Below are positions 55,864 through 63,900 of a stretch of 64,000 bases of DNA, piece by piece. Numbering within the stretch: position 1 is the stretch's first letter; each line of letters starts with the position of its first letter. This DNA is from a candidate division TM6 bacterium GW2011_GWF2_32_72 (GTDB lineage Bacteria; Babelota; Babeliae; Babelales; GWF2-32-72), in NCBI GenBank assembly GCA_000989525.1, contig LBON01000004.1, positions 9,356 to 73,355 on the forward strand, read 5' to 3'. The translations under genes were made by a program, and so were the position numbers. The notes under the pieces were generated by a model. That model searched no databases and had not been told where the DNA came from. It was given only the letters and a program-made list of their open reading frames with translations.

Positions 55864-56516
55864 TTATTCACAATCAAAAAACAAACTTCTTTATAAAAGT
55901 TTTCATTTTTAGTTTCTAAAGTACTCAAAAACCTTTGTAAAAGTTTTTCATTATTAGATAAAGTAAAACCGTCAATTGCCTTTTGAGCCAAAGAAAGTAC
56001 TATCTCTTTTGAAAAATTGGGTTGTTGAACCCATGAAAAAATTAATTTTTGATAATATTCAGCCAAATCAGCGGAAATAGAAAGACTTTCCATGTCAGCA
56101 AGCAAATCAACACACTTTTCAAAGCATTCTGTGCAACGCCAAAGTTCAAATAGATTATGCATAATCGCATAGGCACTATCTAATAAACACTTTTGCTTGT
56201 AAATTTCAATTAACTCAATGTAATAATTGGCTTCGTCACATTTTAACACACATAAATGTTCATAAACGGCTGCCGACTCTATCAAACGCCCGCTCTCTTT
56301 ATAAAGCTGAGCCGCTCGCTCATACCAGGAAATAGCCTCTGAATCTTCAAAAGATAAAAGGAGATCTCCTTGAAGCTGAGCTGTCAAAGCATTATCATCA
56401 AGAGAATGTGCAAGCAACCTATAGATGCCTAATGCCCTTTCTTTCTCACCTCTTCCCACGAACTCAGCTAATTTAAACCAAGCTATATTATATTTTTCAG
56501 ACGGAAATTGCTTCAT
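55860..56516 (-). CDS. TPR-like helical hypothetical protein
   Basis: 218 residues from the ATG at 56516, which follows AAAAAGG; the frame continues upstream to 56588 but that part lacks a ribosome-binding site. No signal peptide, so probably cytoplasmic. The composition and pattern suggest tandem helical hairpins of tetratricopeptide type: ISWYERAAQLYKESGRLIESAAVYEHL and YYIELIEIYKQKCLLDSAYAIM. TPR proteins scaffold protein complexes. The stop overlaps that of dnaE by 4 bases. A precise role is not evident. Confidence 0.68.
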   Translation of the reverse strand: MKQFPSEKYNIAWFKLAEFVGRGEKERALGIYRLLAHSLDDNALTAQLQGDLLLSFEDSEAISWYERAAQLYKESGRLIESAAVYEHLCVLKCDEANYYIELIEIYKQKCLLDSAYAIMHNLFELWRCTECFEKCVDLLADMESLSISADLAEYYQKLIFSWVQQPNFSKEIVLSLAQKAIDGFTLSNNEKLLQRFLSTLETKNENFYKEVCFLIVNN

Positions 56517-56645
56517 CTGCGAACCTTTTTGGGAATTGAACGAATATTTTAAATATATAAGAACATAACAATAGTCGTAAGTTAACAAAATTTTTAATGA
56601 ATTCGTAAAGACTTTTTATAAAAAAAATAAATTTAGACAAAAAAA

Positions 56646-56720
56646 TGGTGCCGAGGGGAGGAATCGAACCTCCGACACATAGCTCTTCAGGCTATTGCTC
56701 TACCACTGAGCTAACTCGGC
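56646..56720 (-). tRNA. tRNA-Phe (GAA)
   Basis: Minus-strand cloverleaf: acceptor GCCGAGT / CCTCGGC (last pair mismatched), D stem GCTC/GAGC, anticodon stem ATAGC/GCTAT with loop CTGAAGA (anticodon GAA), T arm GGAGG-TTCGATT-CCTCC, encoded CCA. A TTGACA -35-like hexamer lies upstream at 56768-56773, but no good -10 was found. Confidence 0.95.
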
Positions 56721-56966
56721 ACAAAATTTTAAATAGATGATATGTAGACTATAGAATCAATTGTTTTTGTCAAGAAAAAAGCCACAAAAACCTTGAATGA
56801 TCTAACCATTTTAACCCCAGTCAAAAACAATCCCTTATTAATCATTTTTCTTCTCAATCAACCGTCCCAATACCAACACACCCTTAAAAAACAAAAAACC
56901 CTTGATTTCAATGTGTTTTTTATGAAATACTTAAAGTATAGCATTATAAAACCAAGGAGACATGTA

Positions 56967-57365
56967 ATGAAAAAAGCAGTTTATACGATATTAGCGCTAA
57001 CTTTAGCAGGCTTAACAATAAATGTTCAGGCAAAACCTAACCGGAATCCACACAACAGGAATCCACACTCGCGACACTACGCTCCTACCTATCGTAGTAA
57101 AAGACCGTACATGTATTATGAACCAGGCTATGCAAGATCTTATGTAAGACCATATTATTATGGTTCAATTCAAAGTATTCGAGAGCAAATAAACCTCAAT
57201 AATATTGAAATAACCAATTTGCAAGCCCAATTAAATCAAACGACAAGCTCGGAAATGCAAGATTATTTTGAAGCTCAGATTGCGGCATTGGAACTCTCCA
57301 ATTTAAGATTACAAAACAGACTAAATTCATTTAGAAATCGACCATATTTCGGGTTATTTTGGTAA
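56967..57365 (+). CDS. Small exported Arg/Tyr-rich coiled-coil protein
   Basis: 132 residues. The frame is open from 56793, but the ATG at 56967 follows a strong AAGGAGA and opens a signal peptide (AVYTILALTLAGLTINVQA). The mature protein has a basic, Tyr/Arg/Asn/His-rich segment (repeated NPHNRNPHS, then SKRPYMYYEPGYARSY), then a short coiled coil (REQINLNNIEITNLQAQL). The end is FRNRPYFGLFW. A palindrome ATACTTAAAGTAT lies about 35 bases upstream. It is the first of three small exported proteins on the same strand. Confidence 0.68.
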   Translation: MKKAVYTILALTLAGLTINVQAKPNRNPHNRNPHSRHYAPTYRSKRPYMYYEPGYARSYVRPYYYGSIQSIREQINLNNIEITNLQAQLNQTTSSEMQDYFEAQIAALELSNLRLQNRLNSFRNRPYFGLFW

Positions 57366-57467
57366 ATGACAAAAAATATCAAGAGTTAATAAATACCAAG
57401 AAGAAATAATCCCAAATCCAAAAAAGATGATTTTAATTTTATTCTAACCCTATACGGAGGTAATTCT

Positions 57468-57776
57468 ATGAAGAACTTAAAAGCTTTATCCTTAACATTA
57501 TTGTTAAGTATGACCGCAGTAAATATTCATGCTGGTTGTGGTTGTTGCGGATCTAACACTCCTAAAGCTGATGAAATAACCGATATAATTTTAGTAGAAG
57601 AAGAAATCTATACAGACAAAAAAACATCTAAAAATGATGAAAAAATCATGAAAGAACAAAATAAATTAGATGAACTACAAGCAAAACTTGATAAAACAAC
57701 AGATCAAAAAGAGCAAGACAAACTCACAAAAAAAATAAAAAAATTGGAAGATAAAATTGCTAAACTTCAAAAATAA
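57468..57776 (+). CDS. Small exported Cys-rich coiled-coil protein
   Basis: 102 residues preceded by a GGAGG ribosome-binding site. A signal peptide (LKALSLTLLLSMTAVNIHA) is followed immediately by GCGCCGSNTPK, so four cysteine-type positions sit at the mature N-terminus and could form disulfides or bind metal. The remainder is a Lys/Glu/Asp-rich coiled coil (KLDELQAKLDKTTDQ, KLTKKIKKLEDKIAKL). No family is recognised. It is the middle gene of the cluster of three. Confidence 0.65.
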   Translation: MKNLKALSLTLLLSMTAVNIHAGCGCCGSNTPKADEITDIILVEEEIYTDKKTSKNDEKIMKEQNKLDELQAKLDKTTDQKEQDKLTKKIKKLEDKIAKLQK

Positions 57777-57880
57777 GTAATATATAAAAACTAATCACCG
57801 TAGCCTGCATTTAATAGGTTGAATACAGGCTACCATATTAGGAACTGTTGAATATCAATTTATAAAAAAAGAACAATTAT

Positions 57881-58228
57881 ATGAAAAAATTAACAAGTTT
57901 ATCTCTAATCCTATTGTTAATGACGGCCGTAACTATTAATTCTGCAGTACCTAGAAAAAGTTCCACAGAAATAAAAGCTGCCAAAATAGCCACTGCAAAA
58001 CAAAACATCGCTTCCGCTGAAGCAGCTTTAAAAGCTAGCCAAACCAATCTGGAATCTGCAAGAAAGGATGTCACAAAAAAAATTGTTGATGCTCAAACAG
58101 AGGCAAAATACAAAGTGGAGCATGATCCAGACACATTAAGATATCTACAAAGGGCCAGCGATAGAGTTGGCAACGCACAAAGGGCTCTAGATAAAGCTAA
58201 CACTGAACTTTACACTCTTACAAAATAA
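57881..58228 (+). CDS. Small exported Ala-rich coiled-coil protein
   Basis: 115 residues. A signal peptide (LTSLSLILLLMTAVTINSA) is followed by a single long Ala/Lys/Glu/Gln helix with heptad spacing (AKIATAKQNIASAEAALK and beyond). The signal sequence is similar to that of the 57468 gene (LSLxLLLxMTAVxI), so the two may be distant duplicates. The ribosome-binding site is weak (AAAGAA). It ends before an intrinsic terminator. Confidence 0.65.
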   Translation: MKKLTSLSLILLLMTAVTINSAVPRKSSTEIKAAKIATAKQNIASAEAALKASQTNLESARKDVTKKIVDAQTEAKYKVEHDPDTLRYLQRASDRVGNAQRALDKANTELYTLTK

Positions 58229-58256
58229 ACAATCTAAATACGCACCCTCTTTTGTA

Positions 58257-58289
58257 AAAAAGGACTGATTTTTATCAGTCCTTTTTTTT
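58257..58289 (+). terminator. Intrinsic terminator
   Basis: AAAAGGACTGA / TCAGTCCTTTT stem with a T-rich loop and T-run, after the small exported gene cluster. Confidence 0.88.
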
Positions 58290-58403
58290 ATGATTGCCAT
58301 TCTTATTTAATTGTACACCGTTCGAATTTGCCAACTGACAATTCGTCTGCTAAACTTCTTAACAAAATTAGTTCTTAAAAATCTATAAATAAAAAAGACC
58401 CAG

Positions 58404-59438
58404 ATGGCAAATCTAAAAGATAAAATAACCAAATTAGAAACGTCATTTTTTGAAGAGCTAAAAAGCTCGAGCACCATAGAACAAATTGAAGAAGTTCGTG
58501 TCAAATTTTTAAGTCGTAAGGGCCTTGTTCAAGACATAATGGCTGAAATTAAAAATTTTAGCGTCGAAGAAAAAAGAGAATGGGGACCAAAACTAAACAA
58601 GTTTAAAACCGACCTTGAAGAGTCTTTTGAAAAACAAAAAGAAAAAATTCAAAAACAAATACTAAAACAAGAAATATCAAAAAAACAAAATTTTGATGTC
58701 TCCTCCACAAAAATAAATGTTTCACAAGGAAATCTTCACGTTCTTACAAAATTAACGCAACAAATTGAAAATATTTTTTTAAGCATGGGGTTCAAACCAG
58801 TTTACGGACCAGAAGTTGAAACCGATTTTTATAATTTTGAAGCTTTAAATATAGCCAAAGATCATCCTGCGCGTGATATGCAAGATACATTCTGGTTAAA
58901 CACACCAGAAATGTTACTTCGTACACACACTTCATCTGTTCAAATAAGAACAATGGAAAAATCAAACCTTCCCCTCGCTGTAGTAGCAACAGGTAGAGTA
59001 TTCAGAAACGAAGCAACTGACGCCTCTCACGATTATATGTTCAACCAGCTAGAAGGTCTTTATATCGACAAAAATGTTTCTATGGCCAACCTTTTTGGAA
59101 CAATCAAAACCTTTTTATCAGCGTTATTTGATGGCAAAGAAATTTCTATTCGAGTAAGACCATCATTTTTTCCATTTGTTGAACCCGGAGCAGAAATCGA
59201 TATGACCTGTCCATTCTGTGAAAATGGTTGTTCAGTTTGCAAAAAAACAAAATGGATTGAAATTTTAGGAGCAGGACTTGTACACCCCAATGTACTCAAA
59301 TCTGTTGGGATTGATCCTAACAAATATTCTGGGTTTGCATTCGGCATGGGCGCTACACGTTTAGCAATGTTAAAGTACGGTATAAAAGATATAAGACTAT
59401 TACACAGTGGGAAAATAGATTTTTTGAAGCAGTTTTAA
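58404..59438 (+). CDS. pheS: Phenylalanyl-tRNA synthetase alpha subunit
   Basis: Catalytic subunit that charges tRNA-Phe. The 344 residues have an N-terminal coiled coil, RVKFLSRKGLVQDIMAEI, then class II motifs: the GFKPVYGPEVETDFYNFEALN block, FNQLEGLYID, and the C-terminal FAFGMGATRLAMLKYGI, which is typical. Length matches bacterial PheS (327-345). The beta subunit gene pheT, which normally follows at once, is absent; galU begins 30 bases later. The start lacks a strong ribosome-binding site. Confidence 0.96.
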   Translation: MANLKDKITKLETSFFEELKSSSTIEQIEEVRVKFLSRKGLVQDIMAEIKNFSVEEKREWGPKLNKFKTDLEESFEKQKEKIQKQILKQEISKKQNFDVSSTKINVSQGNLHVLTKLTQQIENIFLSMGFKPVYGPEVETDFYNFEALNIAKDHPARDMQDTFWLNTPEMLLRTHTSSVQIRTMEKSNLPLAVVATGRVFRNEATDASHDYMFNQLEGLYIDKNVSMANLFGTIKTFLSALFDGKEISIRVRPSFFPFVEPGAEIDMTCPFCENGCSVCKKTKWIEILGAGLVHPNVLKSVGIDPNKYSGFAFGMGATRLAMLKYGIKDIRLLHSGKIDFLKQF

Positions 59439-59468
59439 GAAGCAAATAAAAAAAGTTTAGGAGATAGG

Positions 59469-60386
59469 ATGGAAATAATAAAAGCAGTCATTCCAGCGGC
59501 TGGTTTTGGTACTCGTTTTTTACCATACACAAAATCAATTCCAAAAGAAATGCTCCCTCTTCTTGACCGGCCAGCGATCCAAAGCATCGTTGAAGAAGGC
59601 ATAGCCTCCGGAATCAAAAATTTCATCATGGTAACAAACAAAGATAAAGAATCCATTATTAACCACTTCGATTCAAACCCCTTATTAGAAACATTTCTAA
59701 GAGAAAAAAACCAACAAAATCTTACAGAAGATTTAGAAAAAATAAATCGCGCAGCCGATTTTACTTTTGTAAGACAATCAGAACCTCTAGGCCTTGGACA
59801 CGCAATTTTAAAAGCTCAACATTCTATAGGCAAAGAACACTTTGCAATAATGCTTCCAGATGATATTTTAATTTCAAAAATTCCAGGACTTTCTCAACTT
59901 ATTCGCGTAGCAAGACAAGAAAAAGCAAGCATAATAGCTGTTCAAGAAGTTCCTCAAGAATGTGTTTCTTCTTATGGAATTATAAAAATCAAAAAACAAA
60001 TTACTCCAAACTTATTCAAAGTGGCAGAAATAATAGAAAAGCCAAAACAAAAAGATGCCCCATCTAATTTAGCCGTTGTTGGTAGATATGTTCTTTCAAA
60101 TAAAATCTTCAGCTCTCTTGAAGAAATTGCACCATACGCCATCAACGAACTTCAATTAACAGATGCTATCACCCACATGTTAAAAAATAATGAAAAAGTG
60201 TTTGCATTCAAAATTCAAGGTTTAAGATACGATATTGGCACTCCCGTTGGTTGGCTAAAAGCAACTTTAGGCATGGCATTACAAAGCCCTGAATATGGCC
60301 CATATATGAGAAGATTTTTAGCAGACTTGGATTCCCCAGAATCATTTGTTTATAACAAAGCCAAAAATATTCACCACATTATTTAA
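59469..60386 (+). CDS. galU: UTP-glucose-1-phosphate uridylyltransferase
   Basis: Makes UDP-glucose from UTP and glucose 1-phosphate for glycan synthesis. The 305 residues have the nucleotidyltransferase start VIPAAGFGTRFLPYTKSIPKE, the sugar-binding PLGLGHAIL and FAIMLPDDIL blocks, and IQGLRYDIGTPVGWLKA at the C-terminus. The ATG follows TAGGAG, 30 bases after pheS, so the two are probably cotranscribed. No other nucleotide-sugar genes are near. About 240 bases without a gene follow. Confidence 0.95.
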   Translation: MEIIKAVIPAAGFGTRFLPYTKSIPKEMLPLLDRPAIQSIVEEGIASGIKNFIMVTNKDKESIINHFDSNPLLETFLREKNQQNLTEDLEKINRAADFTFVRQSEPLGLGHAILKAQHSIGKEHFAIMLPDDILISKIPGLSQLIRVARQEKASIIAVQEVPQECVSSYGIIKIKKQITPNLFKVAEIIEKPKQKDAPSNLAVVGRYVLSNKIFSSLEEIAPYAINELQLTDAITHMLKNNEKVFAFKIQGLRYDIGTPVGWLKATLGMALQSPEYGPYMRRFLADLDSPESFVYNKAKNIHHII

Positions 60387-60627
60387 CCAATAGATTAACT
60401 TAAACAAATCAATTCCCTTATATCACCTAAAACAAATTTATTTTCATAACTAAACATAAGTAAATTTATATAATAAATTTACTTTAAAGCATGCAAAAAA
60501 CCTCAAAAAACTTCTCAAATAAACCTTTACCCACTCAAAAACTTAAACCTTTTTAGAAAGTTATTGATTCTATTTCCCCTTTTATCTTAAACTTATAAGT
60601 GTAAACAACTAGAAAAAAGGGGAAATA

Positions 60628-60831
60628 ATGAACAAAATAATTATAGTTTTTGGAATCTCCACATTTATTGTGGGACTAATTAATACTTGCCCAGATTGCA
60701 TTGGAACATTAAATGATGATGCTCCACCATTTTTTAGCGATGAATATTATCAGGCACCGGATGAAGCTAAAAAAATTGTCAATCTGAAAGCCACAGAAAA
60801 TGGATTCGAAATTAAAGAGGAGGGTGAATGA
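60628..60831 (+). CDS. Very small exported protein of a Cys-containing pair
   Basis: 67 residues with AAAAGGGGAA before the ATG. A hydrophobic signal (IIIVFGISTFIVGLIN) is followed by TCPDCIG (CxxC), then an acidic Asp/Glu/Tyr-rich tail. The CxxC could be a redox or metal-binding motif, but no thioredoxin fold fits in this length. Its stop overlaps the next start by 4 bases (ATGA), so the two proteins are made together. Confidence 0.6.
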   Translation: MNKIIIVFGISTFIVGLINTCPDCIGTLNDDAPPFFSDEYYQAPDEAKKIVNLKATENGFEIKEEGE

Positions 60832-61085
60832 TGAATAAAACTGCGATACTTTTTGCAAACTTGGTTGTCATGCTATTTGGAACAAGAACATTAGACGGTC
60901 AAGTTGGTTGCCTAAGTGCCAAAAAAAACACTTATAAAGTTTATGAATACGTCAACTGCACGTGTGAATGCAATAAACATCCACGAGATCCAAAAAAAGA
61001 TTTATGCGTTGCTTGCCGACATGGTCACTCTGTGCAACCGTTAATTATTATTGAAGCTAAAAACAAAACCCAAAAAGCAAAATAA
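60828..61085 (+). CDS. Very small exported Cys-rich protein of the pair
   Basis: 85 residues; the first ATG overlaps the upstream stop (ATGA) and a second ATG follows directly. A signal peptide (LFANLVVMLFGTRTLDG) precedes a Cys-rich core: CLS, then NCTCECNKH and DLCVACRHGHS, six cysteines with histidines in zinc-ribbon-like spacing. A Lys-rich tail ends the protein. With its partner it forms a tiny two-gene unit of unknown function, convergent with ppsA. Confidence 0.6.
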   Translation: MMNKTAILFANLVVMLFGTRTLDGQVGCLSAKKNTYKVYEYVNCTCECNKHPRDPKKDLCVACRHGHSVQPLIIIEAKNKTQKAK

Positions 61086-61090
61086 TAAAT

Positions 61091-63487
61091 CTATCGATTC
61101 ATCAAAAAAGGCAAAACCACATCCGGATTCAAAGAAATAGAGTTTATTTTTTGTTCGATTAAAAATTCAGCAAACTCAGGGTAGTCTGATGGCGCTTGTC
61201 CGCAAATACCAATATATTTGCCCATATCTCTAGCCTGAGTAATTGCCATGGTAATAATTTTTTGTACCGCAGGGTCTGTTTCCTTAAACAATGCCGCCAA
61301 AATTTCTGAATCACGATCAACGCCCAACGTTAATTGAGTTAAATCGTTTGAACCAATAGAAAATCCATCAAAAAGTTTAGCAAAATCTTTAAGCATTAAA
61401 ACATTTGATGGAACTTCACACATCATAAATATTTCTAAACTATCCCCAGATCGCAACCCATTTTCCAACATTACTTGTAAAACATCTTTTGCTTCTTGCA
61501 CGGTGCGAACAAATGGTACCATCAATTTTAAATTTTTAAGCCCCATTTTATCACGAACTTTTTTCATGGCCTTACATTCAAGTTCAAAAGCAGGCCTATA
61601 AGCTGAGCTGTAATAACGAATAGCGCCACGGAATCCAAGCATTGGATTTTCTTCTACCGGTTCAAAATAACTTCCACCAATTAAATTACGATATTCATTT
61701 GTTTTAAAATCTGAAAAACGACAAATTACGGGTCTTGGAAAAAAAGCGGCTGCGATTGTACCAACACCTTGAGCCAAAGAATCAACAAAAAAATCAACCG
61801 GGGTTGAGTATGCGGCAGTAATTTCTTCAATCTGCTTCAATTCTTTTTTATCTAATTTTTCCGGATGCAATAAAGCCATAGGATGAATTTTTATAAAACT
61901 GTTAATAACAAACTCGATTCTTGCTAACCCAACACCAGAAACAGGTAAAAATGAAAGCGAAAAAGCTTGTGAAGGATCCCCAACATTTACCATCACATCA
62001 ACTGGTGGTTTAGGAATATCTTTTACTTCAACTTTTTCAACTTTAAAATCAAATTTGCCATTGTAAACATATCCCACTTGTCCTTGACTGGAATCAATTG
62101 TAATTTCTTGCCCATCTTTTATTTTTTGAGTCGCAAACTCGGTTCCAACAATGGCAGGAATGCCTAACTCACGACTTACAATTGCTGCATGACAAGTTCT
62201 ACCACCTCTGTCCGTAACAATTGCACCCGCCTTTTTCATAATTGGTACCCAATCTGGATCAGTCATCGAAGTCACTAAAATATCACCAAAATTAAAATCT
62301 TTAACCTGGTCAATATTCTTAATTATTCGCGCACTTCCGCCCGCAATCTTTTGACCAATGCTTTCACCTGTTAGCAGTAATTTATCTTTCATAATGGGCA
62401 AAAGCTCTTTTGCAAAACTATATTTTGTATAATATCTGCCAACTTGCGAAATAGCATGCACCGTTTCTGGCCTAGCCTGCAAAATATAAAGCTTTCCATC
62501 TTTACCATCTTTACCCCATTCAACATCCATAGGAGTCCATTTATCTTTTAATTTTGAATAGTGGTTTTCAATTGTTTCTGTCATTTTTGCAAGTTTTAAA
62601 ATTTCTTGATCAGTTAAAGAAAACTTTTTTCTTTCTTCATCAGTTGTTTCAACTGTTTTTGTAGGATTTTGCAGGTCATTAGAATAAATAATCTTTTTTT
62701 CTTTTAATCCTAACTGCTTTTTTATGATAGGCTCAAAACCGTCTGTTAAAGTTGTAGTAAAAACAGCAAACTCATCAGGAGTAACAAGTCCTTGAACAAC
62801 AGCTTCTCCCAACCCATATGCAGAACTTATTTGTACTAAATTTTTAAACCCACTTTCTGTATCTAATGAAAAAGCAACTCCGGCTGCTCCCAAATCTGAT
62901 CGAACCATTTTTTGAACACCCACAGAAAGCCCAACTTGAAAGTGGTTAAAACCCTTTTCTATTCGATAAATTATTGCTCTATCTGTAAACAAAGAAGCCA
63001 TACATTTTTGAACAGCCTCCAATAAATTTTCAACGCCAGTTATATTCAAAAAAGTTTCTTGTTGCCCCGCGAATGAAGCATTTGGCAAATCCTCAGCTGT
63101 TGCCGACGAACGAACAGCAATATCGCAATTTTTTTCACCATACATTTTTGAAAGTTCAATATAAGCAGCTTCAACTTCTTTTGCTAAATCTTCAGGAATT
63201 TTGGCATCGATTATTGTTTTTCTAATTGCAGCACCAATTCTTTGAAGCTTAGGTAAATCGTTTTTGTCGACCAATTCACGAATTAAATCTTTAATTCTAA
63301 TAAGAATATTATTGTCACGAAGATAGTACCAATATGCATCTGCTGTAACAGCAAAACCATTAGGAACTTCTATTCCTTGTTTAGAAAGAGTTTGAATCAT
63401 TTCTCCTAAAGAGGCATTTTTTCCGCCAACAGAAGGAATATCTTCTAATTTTATATCCGAAAAAAATTTGATGTATTTGTAATTCAT
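61091..63487 (-). CDS. ppsA: Phosphoenolpyruvate synthase (pyruvate, water dikinase)
   Basis: Converts pyruvate and ATP to phosphoenolpyruvate, AMP and phosphate, the entry to gluconeogenesis. The 798-residue protein has the PEP/pyruvate-binding N-terminal domain (SVGGKNASLGEMI, VRSSATAEDLPNASFAGQQET), the swivelling phosphohistidine domain with GGRTCHAAIVSRELG (catalytic His), and the C-terminal TIM barrel with SIGSNDLTQLTLGVDRD and ICGQAPSD. An upstream in-frame ATG at 63538 exists, but the ATG at 63487 follows AAAAGGAG and fits the family. PpsA is favoured over pyruvate phosphate dikinase by length. It can work with pgk towards sugar phosphates. Confidence 0.95.
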   Translation of the reverse strand: MNYKYIKFFSDIKLEDIPSVGGKNASLGEMIQTLSKQGIEVPNGFAVTADAYWYYLRDNNILIRIKDLIRELVDKNDLPKLQRIGAAIRKTIIDAKIPEDLAKEVEAAYIELSKMYGEKNCDIAVRSSATAEDLPNASFAGQQETFLNITGVENLLEAVQKCMASLFTDRAIIYRIEKGFNHFQVGLSVGVQKMVRSDLGAAGVAFSLDTESGFKNLVQISSAYGLGEAVVQGLVTPDEFAVFTTTLTDGFEPIIKKQLGLKEKKIIYSNDLQNPTKTVETTDEERKKFSLTDQEILKLAKMTETIENHYSKLKDKWTPMDVEWGKDGKDGKLYILQARPETVHAISQVGRYYTKYSFAKELLPIMKDKLLLTGESIGQKIAGGSARIIKNIDQVKDFNFGDILVTSMTDPDWVPIMKKAGAIVTDRGGRTCHAAIVSRELGIPAIVGTEFATQKIKDGQEITIDSSQGQVGYVYNGKFDFKVEKVEVKDIPKPPVDVMVNVGDPSQAFSLSFLPVSGVGLARIEFVINSFIKIHPMALLHPEKLDKKELKQIEEITAAYSTPVDFFVDSLAQGVGTIAAAFFPRPVICRFSDFKTNEYRNLIGGSYFEPVEENPMLGFRGAIRYYSSAYRPAFELECKAMKKVRDKMGLKNLKLMVPFVRTVQEAKDVLQVMLENGLRSGDSLEIFMMCEVPSNVLMLKDFAKLFDGFSIGSNDLTQLTLGVDRDSEILAALFKETDPAVQKIITMAITQARDMGKYIGICGQAPSDYPEFAEFLIEQKINSISLNPDVVLPFLMNR

Positions 63488-63625
63488 TAAAAACTCCTTT
63501 TTTATTCTTAAATTTATTTGGTGAGTTGATGGTAACAAAATGAATATTTTTTTCTCAAGTAATTTGATTTTATCCTTATTTATTTTGTTATTTTTTTGAT
63601 TTTTTTATTATTTTTGGTCATTTTT

Positions 63626-63677
63626 AAAATTTGTAAAATTACTGTTCATGATTTGCAGGGGGTGTTGTTCTTCTTTT
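63626..63677 (+). repeat. Direct repeat, copy 1 of 3
   Basis: AAAATTTGTAAAATTACTG, then TTCATGATTTGCAGGGGG, then TGTTGTTCTTCTTT. Shares most positions with copies 2 and 3. Confidence 0.8.
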
Positions 63678-63707
63678 GATTTTTAAATATTTAATTTTTG
63701 TTTTATT

Positions 63708-63757
63708 AAAATTTGTAAGTTTACGGTTCATGATTTGCAGGGGTGTTGTTCTTCTTT
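63708..63757 (+). repeat. Direct repeat, copy 2 of 3
   Basis: AAAATTTGTAAGTTTACGG, then TTCATGATTTGCAGGGG (one G fewer), then TGTTGTTCTTCTTT. Begins 82 bases after copy 1. Confidence 0.8.
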
Positions 63758-63810
63758 AATTTTTTATTATTTATTTGGTTAGTTAATTTTAATTTGTTTT
63801 TTGTCATTTT

Positions 63811-63855
63811 AAAATTTGTAAGTTTACGGTTTATGATTTGCAGGGGGTGTTGTTT
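63811..63855 (+). repeat. Direct repeat, copy 3 of 3
   Basis: AAAATTTGTAAGTTTACGG, then TTTATGATTTGCAGGGGG, then TGTTGTT. Begins 103 bases after copy 2; its end forms the left arm of the hairpin at 63842-63867. Confidence 0.8.
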
Positions 63856-63867
63856 TGAACACCCCCT
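63842..63867. repeat. Perfect hairpin
   Basis: AGGGGGTGTT, six-base loop, AACACCCCCT: ten perfect pairs spanning the junction between the T-rich repeats and the G+C-rich tail. Confidence 0.75.
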
Positions 63868-63880
63868 AACTCCCCCCAAA

Positions 63881-63900
63881 TTTAAGGGCAAGCCCTTAAA
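63881..63900. repeat. Second perfect hairpin
   Basis: TTTAAGGGC-AA-GCCCTTAAA, nine pairs with a two-base gap, in the tail of the window. Confidence 0.7.

Noticed and set aside
63626-63855. Three repeats considered as a CRISPR array
   Set aside because: Only three degenerate copies of unequal spacing, T-rich gaps rather than unique spacers, and no cas genes in the window.
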